A stretch of 64,000 bases of DNA from Pirellulales bacterium (GTDB lineage Bacteria; Planctomycetota; Planctomycetia; Pirellulales; UBA1268): NCBI GenBank assembly GCA_016776925.1, contig JADHSL010000002.1, positions 61,438 through 125,437 of the forward strand, given 5' to 3'. Under the pieces are notes generated by a model. It was given only the letters and a program-made list of their open reading frames with translations. It was not told the DNA's origin and ran no database searches. Shown piece by piece: positions 56,617-64,000 of this stretch; the stretch's first letter is position 1; the number at the start of each line of letters is the position of its first letter. Both the position numbers and the translations under genes were made by a program.

Positions 56617-58104
56617 GTGCACGGCCTTATCTTTTTCTACATCCAGAAGTTTGCTGACGAAGCCACTTCGGGCAAAACCACATGGCTCAAACTTCGAGAT
56701 ACGGTTACGGCAAGTAACAACAGGTATCTTCCAAACGAGGTGTACCCTGACGAAGATGCTGTCAAACTTCTGCAGAAAATTGCTGACACCTGCGGGGAGC
56801 CATTACCATCGCTCATTGAGCGATTCGGTGAATTCCTCGCGCCTCACCTGATCAAGGTTGCTGGCCAACATATTGATCCCACGTGGCGAACACTTGATCT
56901 CATAGAAAACACTGAGGAAATCATCCACAAGATGGTACGGGCAGCAAACCCTGGCGCTGAGCCACCGGTGCTTGAAACCGTACGGCATTCACCAAATGAA
57001 CTTCACCTTGTCTACTCATCAGGCCGTCAGTTATGCCTACTTGCGAAAGGCATTACGCGAGGGCTTGCCGACCACTACGGTGAAACCATTGTCATTGAAG
57101 AGACGAGTTGCATGCACAAAGGAGACCCTTTCTGTTGCCTTGTGATTCAGGATGGCTCAAACGACACGCACTCAACAAGTTCACCTCTCTCGGAAACTCT
57201 TACCTTTGACCCACAAAGTGGTGAGTCGCTCAGACCACCAACAACAAACTGGCACTCGACTCCGCCAAGCACTTCAACAACCCCTTCGGCGATAGACAAC
57301 TTCGCTATCAAGGGCTTAATTGGCCGCGGTGGAATGGGACACGTTTACCGGGGTTTTGACAACAAACTCGATCGCGACATTGCTATTAAGGTCATGCATC
57401 CGAGCCGAGCTGAAGACGAAGTTTCGAAAAAGCGATTCCTTCATGAAAGCAAAACTGCTGCATCAATTAATCACCCATCAATCGTGACGATCTATCAGAT
57501 CGGCGAACACAACAAGCTTCCGTACATTGCTATGCAATATATTGATGGACCCAATCTTTCTGAATATCGAACACAACTCGGTGGACTGATCCCGATTCCC
57601 GAGGCTATACGAATTGGGCGAGAAATCTGCGAAGGACTTGCTGCAGCCCATGAAAAAGATCTTGTCCACCGCGACATTAAGCCGGACAACATTCTCCTCG
57701 AATCCCCAAATCAACATGTCCAGATTATTGACTTCGGCCTAGCTCACGAAGCGGGAGATAAAGAAGGGCGATTAACTATCGACAATGCTGTCATTGGCAC
57801 ACCCGCCTACATGTCTCCTGAGCGTATTGGCACTGACGAAGTAAATGCAAAAAGCGATCTCTTCGGGCTCGGGGTTATTCTGTATGAGATGATTTCCGGC
57901 AAGCTTCCGTTTGACGGAAAATCAATGGTCTCCATTCTTGCCTCCATTTCTCGAGGCAAACCAACCACCATTCATACACTTGTTCCTGACATACCCCAAG
58001 ATCTCGCTGATCTTATTATGCAACTGCTCTCAAGTGAACGAGACAAGCGCCCCGCCGATGCCACTGAAGTTGTCAGACGGTTGCGTGCTATTGAAAAACA
58101 ATAA
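56617..58104 (+). CDS. H-NOX (haem/NO-binding) domain fused to Ser/Thr protein kinase
   Basis: A 495-residue soluble protein from the GTG at 56617 (MHGLIFF, a standard H-NOX start). Residues 1-177 are an H-NOX domain: the proximal haem ligand candidate is His104 in EEIIHKMV, eight residues before the Pro of the NPG turn as in soluble guanylate cyclase, and the haem propionate motif YxSxR is present as YSSGR (133-137). A Ser/Thr-rich linker (180-225) leads to a Hanks-type kinase: GRGGMG (236-241), Lys258, HRDIKPDN (351-358), IDFG and SPE. No membrane segment. Probably a cytoplasmic NO- or O2-responsive kinase. Confidence 0.88.
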   Translation: MHGLIFFYIQKFADEATSGKTTWLKLRDTVTASNNRYLPNEVYPDEDAVKLLQKIADTCGEPLPSLIERFGEFLAPHLIKVAGQHIDPTWRTLDLIENTEEIIHKMVRAANPGAEPPVLETVRHSPNELHLVYSSGRQLCLLAKGITRGLADHYGETIVIEETSCMHKGDPFCCLVIQDGSNDTHSTSSPLSETLTFDPQSGESLRPPTTNWHSTPPSTSTTPSAIDNFAIKGLIGRGGMGHVYRGFDNKLDRDIAIKVMHPSRAEDEVSKKRFLHESKTAASINHPSIVTIYQIGEHNKLPYIAMQYIDGPNLSEYRTQLGGLIPIPEAIRIGREICEGLAAAHEKDLVHRDIKPDNILLESPNQHVQIIDFGLAHEAGDKEGRLTIDNAVIGTPAYMSPERIGTDEVNAKSDLFGLGVILYEMISGKLPFDGKSMVSILASISRGKPTTIHTLVPDIPQDLADLIMQLLSSERDKRPADATEVVRRLRAIEKQ

Positions 58105-58128
58105 GCACTGACCGTTTGCATTCAAATT

Positions 58129-59460
58129 TTACTTGCGGAGTTCATTTTTGATGGCATCAGCCAGAAGGTTCAAGTCTCCTTGCCACGTAATGTTCGTTGA
58201 TTGCTGAGTAGCTAAATCTTTCAATTGCGCTGTACCCAACTTGAATTCTTCACTACCTATTACAAGTCCCTTCTGAAACCCCTTCTTGCCTGCCCACTTG
58301 AGTTGCTGCCCCAGCTTTTTGGGCTCTGGATAGAAATCGACCGACAGACCGTGCTCTCGAAGCCTCGCTGCAATCCGAAGGTAATCACCAAGATGGGACT
58401 CATCGAAATACACCAGGAATATTGATGCTGGCGTTTCGACTGACGTCAGTTTGTCAAGTTCTTCAAGGCCAGCCAGCAGGCGATCGATCCCAAGTGATGC
58501 GCCAACTCCTGGAAGAGATTGTTTTGTATAAAGTTCTGCAAGGTTGTCATATCGGCCACCGGAACAGACACTTCCTAGATCGGGCAATTCATCAAGAAAG
58601 CTCTCGAGGACGATGCCTGTGTAATAGTCAAGACCTCTTGCGATAGATGGATCAAGTGTGATGCGATCATCACCAACCCCAACTTCAGATAAACCGCTCA
58701 GAAGTGCACGAACAGCTTCAACCCCCCGTGTACCGATGACAGATTCGCCAACCAAATCCTGAAGTTCATTCAAAACATCTGTTGCCGATCCAGCAAGTTC
58801 ACCAAGACCAAGAAGTCGATCGATAGACGGCACAGAAACACCCTGTTCCTGAAGCTCCTTGGCTAAGGTATCACGAGGGATTTTCCCAGTCTTATCCAGG
58901 CATCGAAGCACATGTGTTGTCTTGCTCGTGAGCCCAAGCACCTCGAGAATGCCTGAAAGAATTCTTCTGTCGTTAATGCGAATTGTAAACTTGTCGATAC
59001 CAATCGCTGCTAACAGGTCATGCACGACCAACACTGTTTCAAGATCTGAAATTGCGCTGGTTGTACCAATCGTATCAAAATCACATTGCATGAATTCTCG
59101 ATATCGACCTCGCTGCGTATTTTCACCACGCCAGACTGTGCCCATGTGATACCGTTTGAATGGAGTACCGAGTGTCGAGATGTGTTGCGCAGCAAAACGT
59201 GCAAAGGGAACAGTGAGATCAAATCGCATGCCAACCTCTCGCTTCCCATGATCGGTGAAGCGATAAAGTTGCTTATCCGTTTCGTCACTTCCTTTACCGG
59301 TCAAAATCTCAAGATACTCGAGAGCTGGTGTCTCAATCGGTGAGAAGCCATACGACTGGTAGACCTGGCGAGCTATCTCAAGAACACGCTCCCTTGCAAG
59401 CGCCTGAGATGGCAGTAGATCGCGAAAACCTTTTAGCGTTCGTGGTGTGATTCGTGACAG
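58129..59460 (-). CDS. hisS: Histidyl-tRNA synthetase with non-AUG start
   Basis: A class II synthetase of 443-444 residues. Motif 2 is YHMGTVWRGENTQRGRYREF, followed by the HisA motif RGLDYYTGIVLE and SGGRYDNLAELY. The normal N-terminus (TPRTLKGFRDLLPSQA) is encoded upstream of 59304, but in that stretch there is no ATG, GTG or TTG before an in-frame TGA at 59473-59475. A strong GAGGAGG (59468-59474) precedes CTG at 59458-59460 (7-nt spacing) and ATT at 59461-59463 (4-nt spacing). One of these must start translation, or the sequence has an error. The TTG at 59304 would delete the catalytic N-terminus. Confidence 0.92.
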   Translation of the reverse strand: MSRITPRTLKGFRDLLPSQALARERVLEIARQVYQSYGFSPIETPALEYLEILTGKGSDETDKQLYRFTDHGKREVGMRFDLTVPFARFAAQHISTLGTPFKRYHMGTVWRGENTQRGRYREFMQCDFDTIGTTSAISDLETVLVVHDLLAAIGIDKFTIRINDRRILSGILEVLGLTSKTTHVLRCLDKTGKIPRDTLAKELQEQGVSVPSIDRLLGLGELAGSATDVLNELQDLVGESVIGTRGVEAVRALLSGLSEVGVGDDRITLDPSIARGLDYYTGIVLESFLDELPDLGSVCSGGRYDNLAELYTKQSLPGVGASLGIDRLLAGLEELDKLTSVETPASIFLVYFDESHLGDYLRIAARLREHGLSVDFYPEPKKLGQQLKWAGKKGFQKGLVIGSEEFKLGTAQLKDLATQQSTNITWQGDLNLLADAIKNELRK

Positions 59461-59474
59461 AATGATGCCTCCTC
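59458..59474 (-). promoter_or_regulatory. hisS: Strong Shine-Dalgarno and rare start region of hisS
   Basis: On the minus strand the order is GAGGAGG, CATC, ATT, CTG. The SD is nearly perfect, which would compensate for a weak initiation codon. Non-AUG starts make expression sensitive to IF3, as for infC in E. coli. Confidence 0.75.
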
Positions 59475-59528
59475 AAAACATTCTCGTAACTGCTGAACAA
59501 CAACTATTTATACGAGCATACGCTGAAT

Positions 59529-60041
59529 CTATAGGATTTGTAATAATGCTGGCTTTGGACTTCGAATAGATCGCTGGCGATATTTCTTTTTTTTACCATC
59601 ACCAACATCTTCACCACCTGGGCCAAGCACTGCCTCCATGTATTCAACAACCTGCTCGGGGGTTTCAAAATATTGGTCATACACCCACTCGTCCTCATAT
59701 TCACAATGTTCTGTCGTGTATTCACGACAGATTGATGGGCGGGAATTATAGATACCGCAACGATTATCTTCCTGAAGGTGCTTACAAACTGTATGCACAC
59801 AGATATACCATTCTCCATCTTCAGTAAAAGCGGTGGCGTGCTCATGGAGCAAGGACCATCGCAAGGCATCAAATTCTTGCCTGGTTGTTGGCTTCTCTAA
59901 TGGGAATGTGAAGTATCGACAGCATTTCGCAGTACAGTATTCACAGAGATTCACTCCTCTGCCTAACTCCTCACGAGGTGGCTTTGTTCGCCTGCGAGAA
60001 AGCTCTTTACCTTTCCCAGAATTTGAAATAATTGAGGACAT
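59529..60041 (-). CDS. YkgJ-type cysteine-cluster protein
   Basis: About 170 residues from the ATG at 60041. The Cys cluster CEYCTAKCCRYFTFPLEKPTT and CKHLQEDNRCGIYNSRPSICREY (split as CKHLQEDNRCGIY and RPSICREYTTEHC) matches the UPF0153/YkgJ family, thought to bind zinc or an iron-sulfur cluster. The basic tail (GKKKKYRQRSIRSP) could contact nucleic acid. It lies 68 bp upstream of hisS on the same strand. Function unknown. Confidence 0.85.
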   Translation of the reverse strand: MSSIISNSGKGKELSRRRTKPPREELGRGVNLCEYCTAKCCRYFTFPLEKPTTRQEFDALRWSLLHEHATAFTEDGEWYICVHTVCKHLQEDNRCGIYNSRPSICREYTTEHCEYEDEWVYDQYFETPEQVVEYMEAVLGPGGEDVGDGKKKKYRQRSIRSPKPALLQIL

Positions 60042-60185
60042 TGCGATATCTCGAAAAATGAGAATCAAAAAGCAATCGTAGTGTCAGTAGTTTCTGATCA
60101 TGCCACTATAACCGACGTTTCGTGAAGAAGCGGCTATACTGAGAAAATCTGAACTTCTGAAATGCTATTGGCCAGGGAGGCTACC

Positions 60186-61970
60186 GTGCCAAAACGCTGG
60201 AACATCGCACCACACGACCCGACAACGGTTGCATCGCTGGAAAAGTCTGCCGGAATATCCCCTATTCTTGCACGCTTATTAGCCGCACGAGGTGTCACCG
60301 ACCCAAAGCAGGTCCGTGGCTTTCTTGATGCCTCAATGGCTAACCTACGTGAACCCGAAGAACTTTTTGGTATCGCAGAAGCCGCCGACAGTATTCTCGC
60401 TGCTGCAAAAGCTGGACGAAAGATTGTTATCTATGGTGACTACGATGCAGACGGCATGTCATCGACGGCAATTTTATGCCATTGCCTTAAAGCAATTCAT
60501 GTTGAACCACACTGGTATGTGCCAGACAGGTTTGATGAAGGCTATGGCCTCAATTCAGATGCGTTACGACGATTGAAACAAGACGGTGCAGAACTCGTTG
60601 TGACCGTCGATTGTGGTATCGCTAGTGTTGCTGAGGCTGACGTGGCACGTGAAATTGGCCTCGAATTAATTATCACCGATCATCACAACTTTGCTGATCG
60701 CCTCCCTGCGGCAGATGTTCTGGTCCACCCTCGACTCCCTGGATCAGAATACCCATTCGGGGACCTTTGCGGGGCCGGTGTTGCTTTCAAACTTGCATGG
60801 GCTATTGCCACACGATCATGTGGAGCAAAGCAGGTGACGCCGCGTTTACGAGAAATGCTGCTTCAGTGCGTAGGGCTCGCTGCGGTTGGTACGGTTGCCG
60901 ACGTTGTCCCACTGCTTGATGAAAATAGGGTGTATGTAAAGTATGGCTTGAAGTGCCTGCGTGAGAAGGGTGGACCTGGCGTCTCGCGCCTTCTTGAACT
61001 TGCCAAACTCAGCCAAAAGTCTTCCCTCGATAGTGAGGATATCGCTTTTCGATTCGCCCCCCGACTCAATGCTGCTGGTCGCCTTGGTCAGGCCGGGTGC
61101 GGCATTGAGTTATTAACAACTTCAGACAAAGACCGTGCCACGACACTGGCAAACTATCTTCATGAATTAAATGGGCAACGTGAAACCGAAGAGCGAAGCA
61201 TTCAGCTTTCGGCGACAAAACAGGCAAAAGAAAAGTTTCATCCTGAAACTGATCCTGCACTTGTTCTTGCAGGCCGCGGGTGGCACGCTGGTGTTATAGG
61301 GATTGTTGCAGGACGACTTGCTGAACGATGGCATCGTCCTGTCGTAATGCTGGCCCGCGATGAACTGCTCGCGAAACCAGCGATTGGAAGTGTTCGTAGT
61401 GTTCCCGGTTTTGATGTCCATGCGGCTCTGCAAGCATGCCGGGAACTCTTACTAACTTGTGGTGGACATGCCGCGGCAGCGGGTCTTCGCATTGAAGACG
61501 GAAAGATTGATGCCTTCCGAGAAGCGTTTCTTGCGGAAGTCACAAAGCGAATGCCGAATGAACTACGACAGGCCCAGATACAACTTGATGGTGAAACAAC
61601 TCTGGCAGGTGTCACGCTCCAAAGCATCGGCGAACTTGAACGACTTGCTCCCTTTGGTCAAGGAAACAAACGTCCCTATTTGTGTGCGTCTGGTGTCGCC
61701 TGTGCAGAGCCTCCACGAACCATGGGCAATGGCGATAAACATATGTCAGTCAAGCTTGTTCAAAATGGAGTCCAGATTCGAGCAGTGGCTTTCGGTGGTG
61801 CCGAGTGGATTCCTCATCTGCCGCCACCGGGCGAGCCTTTTAACATTGCCTTCAAGCCAAAGATCAATGAATTTCGGGGAAGAAGAACTGCCGAGATAGA
61901 ACTGCTAGACTGGCGGCCTAATGGAATTGACGTTTCTGTAGACCTGCCCACAGCAGATGCTACGCCGTAA
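60186..61970 (+). CDS. recJ: Single-stranded-DNA-specific exonuclease RecJ
   Basis: 594 residues. I choose the GTG at 60186 because GGGAGG lies 5 nt upstream; an ATG at 60162 is also in frame. DHH phosphoesterase motifs are clear: IYGDYDADGMSSTAIL, VVTVDCGIASV, IITDHHNFADRLP and CGAGVAFKLAWAI. The DHHA1 domain has LVLAGRGWHAGVIGIVAGRLAERW (split as LVLAGRGWHAGVIGIVAGR). RecJ degrades 5' single strands in recombination and repair. Divergent from the YkgJ gene. Confidence 0.94.
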   Translation: MPKRWNIAPHDPTTVASLEKSAGISPILARLLAARGVTDPKQVRGFLDASMANLREPEELFGIAEAADSILAAAKAGRKIVIYGDYDADGMSSTAILCHCLKAIHVEPHWYVPDRFDEGYGLNSDALRRLKQDGAELVVTVDCGIASVAEADVAREIGLELIITDHHNFADRLPAADVLVHPRLPGSEYPFGDLCGAGVAFKLAWAIATRSCGAKQVTPRLREMLLQCVGLAAVGTVADVVPLLDENRVYVKYGLKCLREKGGPGVSRLLELAKLSQKSSLDSEDIAFRFAPRLNAAGRLGQAGCGIELLTTSDKDRATTLANYLHELNGQRETEERSIQLSATKQAKEKFHPETDPALVLAGRGWHAGVIGIVAGRLAERWHRPVVMLARDELLAKPAIGSVRSVPGFDVHAALQACRELLLTCGGHAAAAGLRIEDGKIDAFREAFLAEVTKRMPNELRQAQIQLDGETTLAGVTLQSIGELERLAPFGQGNKRPYLCASGVACAEPPRTMGNGDKHMSVKLVQNGVQIRAVAFGGAEWIPHLPPPGEPFNIAFKPKINEFRGRRTAEIELLDWRPNGIDVSVDLPTADATP

Positions 61971-62011
61971 TCCTTGAACCAGGTCTCGCTCGAGTGGAGA
62001 AAGATGTCATC

Positions 62012-63385
62012 ATGAAAAGAATTCTTATATTTGTTGCTCTGTCCACAGCCCTTTCGGCATTGCCATATAACACCGGTGTCCAGGGTGATGACTGGCCACA
62101 ATGGCAAGGACCAAATCGTGATGGCATTTGGCATGAGCAGGGGATCATAGAGCATATTCCTGAAAACGGATTGCCGATTCTATGGAGAGTTCCACTTGGA
62201 GGCGGATACTCCGGTCCTGCAGTCACTGGCGAGCGCCTTTATGTAGCCGACTATATAAAAACGGAGGGAGCCTTAGAGAACAATCCAAACAATCGATCAC
62301 TTCTCTCTGGTGCTGAGCGCGTGCTTTGTTTTGATACAACAACCGGAAAAGAACTCTGGAAGCACGAGTACGACTGCCCTTACTCGATCTCGTATGCAGC
62401 AGGTCCACGATGTACGCCTACGGTGCATGACGACCGAGTTTATGCACTTGGATCGGAAGGGAATTTCCTTTGCCTTGATGCCGAGAACGGCAAACTCCTG
62501 TGGGAGAAAGATTTTAAAAAAGACTACGACGCCTCGACGCCAATTTGGGGGTTCTGCGGTCACCCACTCATAGTGGATGACCTTGTAATCTGTGTTGTTG
62601 GCGGGGAAGGCAGCGTGGCGGTTGCCTTTGATCGAGTATCAGGTACGGAGCGTTGGCGAGCTCTTACTGCAAGTGAGCAAGGGTACTGCCCTCCGACGAT
62701 CATTGAATCTGCTGGCATCCAGCAACTTCTTATTTGGGATGCTGATAATCTCAATAGCCTTGAACCTGCCACCGGTCGTCAACTCTGGTCAGAACCACTG
62801 AAGCCTATGTATGGGATGTCTATTATGGTGCCACAACTAGGAGAATTGAACGATGACCAGGTTCTCTTTGCCAGTGGCATTGGGAAGATTGGTGCTCTTT
62901 ATTCCCTTGCAAAGGATTCACCGGGTGCTCAAGTCGTCTGGCGAGGTGGGCCAAAGAATGCCATGTACTGTGCCAACAGCACTCCTTTCATCGAGAAGAA
63001 TACGATCTACGGGTGTGATTGTCAGACAGGAATGCTAACCGCCGTTGATCTTGAATCTGGTGACCGACTGTGGGAAACAAGTGTTCCCACATCAGATACG
63101 GACAGGCCGGCCAAACATGGAACAGCGTTTCTGATTCGGCAGCCGCTCCCGAAAGACCCATCTCGTGTCTGGCTGTTCAGTGAAACAGGTGATCTCATTC
63201 TTGCGCGGCTGACACGTGATGCCTATGAAGAACGTGGCCGAATGCATGTACTTGAACCTACTAATGAATGTTTTGGTCGGTCAGTCGTCTGGACTCATCC
63301 AGCGTTTGCCAATGGATGTTGTTTTGTACGGAATGACAAGGAACTTGTATGTGTCTCACTTTCAGTGAAGCATGACCACAACTAA
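62012..63385 (+). CDS. Exported PQQ-type beta-propeller protein
   Basis: About 457 residues with a signal peptide (start at the ATG at 62012, GGAG upstream; a GTG at 61994 is possible). The mature part is a beta-propeller of PQQ-like repeats (for example LCLDAENGKLLWEKDF, AFDRVSGTERWRAL, LEPATGRQLWSEPL, AVDLESGDRLWETSV) beginning at WPQWQGPNRDG, the family hallmark. No clear PQQ-dehydrogenase Cys pair. Such proteins are common in planctomycetes; the ligand is unknown. Confidence 0.92.
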   Translation: MKRILIFVALSTALSALPYNTGVQGDDWPQWQGPNRDGIWHEQGIIEHIPENGLPILWRVPLGGGYSGPAVTGERLYVADYIKTEGALENNPNNRSLLSGAERVLCFDTTTGKELWKHEYDCPYSISYAAGPRCTPTVHDDRVYALGSEGNFLCLDAENGKLLWEKDFKKDYDASTPIWGFCGHPLIVDDLVICVVGGEGSVAVAFDRVSGTERWRALTASEQGYCPPTIIESAGIQQLLIWDADNLNSLEPATGRQLWSEPLKPMYGMSIMVPQLGELNDDQVLFASGIGKIGALYSLAKDSPGAQVVWRGGPKNAMYCANSTPFIEKNTIYGCDCQTGMLTAVDLESGDRLWETSVPTSDTDRPAKHGTAFLIRQPLPKDPSRVWLFSETGDLILARLTRDAYEERGRMHVLEPTNECFGRSVVWTHPAFANGCCFVRNDKELVCVSLSVKHDHN

Positions 63386-63742
63386 CTACACGATCGTCTT
63401 TACCTTCTTTTGCTCATCGTCACATGCCGGTCAGTCTGCAACTTTATTCAACGGGTGCTTCCAGCCCCGGCTGGCTGAAAGCTAGTTGTCAAAAAATATG
63501 CCACTATCTCGAACGCAATAGAAGTACTTTAAGTACAGGCTGTCCAAGAATCGCGATGGAGAAAATAACGCGTTATCCGCACTTGGCCCGAGGTTTAGAT
63601 TGGTCTTAACGCAAAAACCAGTAATTCTGTTTGGATAAAATAACTGGCTTCAAAATGATAGATTTTTGAGCACCGATTTATTGAGTTCTTTGGGGTACTT
63701 TTTTATGCTCTAATTTTCCTTTACTTCATTCGGTAGTGAATC
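63386..63742. other. Intergenic region after the propeller gene
   Basis: This 357-bp stretch is AT-rich. An ATG frame at 63424-63609 (61 codons) has no recognisable domain, so I do not call it. A promoter-like pair (TTGAGT at 63681-63686 and TATGCT at 63704-63709, 17-bp spacer) precedes the gene at 63743. Confidence 0.5.
63681..63709 (+). promoter_or_regulatory. Putative promoter of the last gene
   Basis: TTGAGT (63681-63686) and TATGCT (63704-63709) with a 17-bp spacer, about 34 bp before the ATG at 63743. Four of six bases match at each box. Confidence 0.35.
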
Positions 63743-64000
63743 ATGACTGAAACAAATAAAAACAAACGACTAAGGGTAGTGATTGGGAGCATGACGTGCT
63801 TATTCGTGTCAGCATGCTGGTTCGTCATGAATGACGAAGACAAGCACACAGTGATTGCTGACTCAGAAAACTCTGGGGAGTTTTATTATTCAACTCTCAG
63901 TGACATCACTGGTGAGGAAACTCAATGCGTAGCGTGGGAAGTTCCTGGAAGTATTGGGACGTCCTATATTTGCGTTTCTAAAGTCGTGGTTGATGGCAAG
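63743..64000 (+). CDS. Exported or lipoprotein-like protein, 3' end outside window (partial)
   Basis: 86 codons from the ATG at 63743 to the window edge without a stop. The N-terminus is basic (KNKRLR) and then hydrophobic (VVIGSMTCLFVSAC), ending in a lipobox-like VSAC near residue 25, so a lipid-anchored exported protein is likely. The remainder is polar with two further Cys (ETQCVAWEV, SYICVSK). Too short to assign a family. Confidence 0.65.
   Translation, partial: MTETNKNKRLRVVIGSMTCLFVSACWFVMNDEDKHTVIADSENSGEFYYSTLSDITGEETQCVAWEVPGSIGTSYICVSKVVVDGK

Noticed and set aside
63424..63609. 61-codon frame after the propeller gene
   Set aside because: No ribosome site, no domain, and the region is AT-rich intergenic.

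Overview
The window looks like chromosomal DNA of a planctomycete, probably of the Pirellulales type, with moderate GC by eye. The evidence is the paralogue families typical of that phylum: a DUF1592/DUF1588-type c-haem protein beside a DUF1552 protein, formylmethanofuran dehydrogenase-like (Fhc) subunits in a bacterium, a MoxR-DUF58-BatA-VWA cluster, a DUF4159 protein with terpenoid-cyclase-like repeats, and cytosolic Ser/Thr kinases. Kds and Lpt-like genes indicate a Gram-negative type outer membrane. I found no insertion sequence, prophage, CRISPR array, rRNA or tRNA.

Layout. 1-3.6 kb (minus): ABC exporter operon (ATPase, permease, accessory membrane protein cut by the window edge). 3.8-5.9 kb (minus): rplM-rpsI and a Gly/Met-repeat secreted protein. 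6.2-9.3 kb (plus): split proton-translocating transhydrogenase (pntAA, pntAB, pntB). 9.3-12.0 kb (minus): scpA, an RNase Z-like hydrolase and a HemW-like radical SAM protein in a tightly overlapped operon. 12.2-15.1 kb (plus): HIT protein, dGTPase and a membrane PIN-TRAM protein. 15.3-19.1 kb (plus): DUF1592/DUF1552 pair. 19.5-22.3 kb (plus): fhcB-fhcA. 22.3-24.0 kb (minus): hpt and a glycosyltransferase. 24.1-24.9 kb (plus): an esterase-fold protein with Glu at the nucleophile position. 25.0-29.7 kb (minus): kdsD, kdsC and a 1022-residue LptC/LptA-like protein. 29.9-34 kb: class II aldolase, DUF454, DUF3311 plus a sodium:solute symporter, and a Cys-rich lipoprotein. 34.2-37.3 kb (minus): a small type II fatty-acid cluster (FabZ-like, ACP, FabZ-like, FabF). 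37.7 kb (plus): fhcC, then rpsL-rpsG. 39.7-45.8 kb: sppA, lexA, and an NtrC-like regulator with its histidine kinase. 46-52.5 kb (minus): MoxR, DUF58 and two VWA-type membrane proteins. 52.8-56.5 kb (plus): DUF4159 protein and a lipoprotein. 56.6-58.1 kb (plus): an H-NOX haem domain fused to a Ser/Thr kinase. 58.1-60.0 kb (minus): hisS with an apparent non-AUG start and a YkgJ-type Cys-cluster protein. 60.2-64 kb (plus): recJ, a PQQ-type beta-propeller protein and a truncated lipoprotein-like gene.

Together these are mostly housekeeping genes (translation, DNA repair, envelope, nucleotide and C1 metabolism). The most distinctive items are the haem-sensor kinase at 56.6 kb, the ATT/CTG start of hisS, the giant Lpt-like protein in the kds operon, and the catalytic-residue change in the esterase-fold protein.
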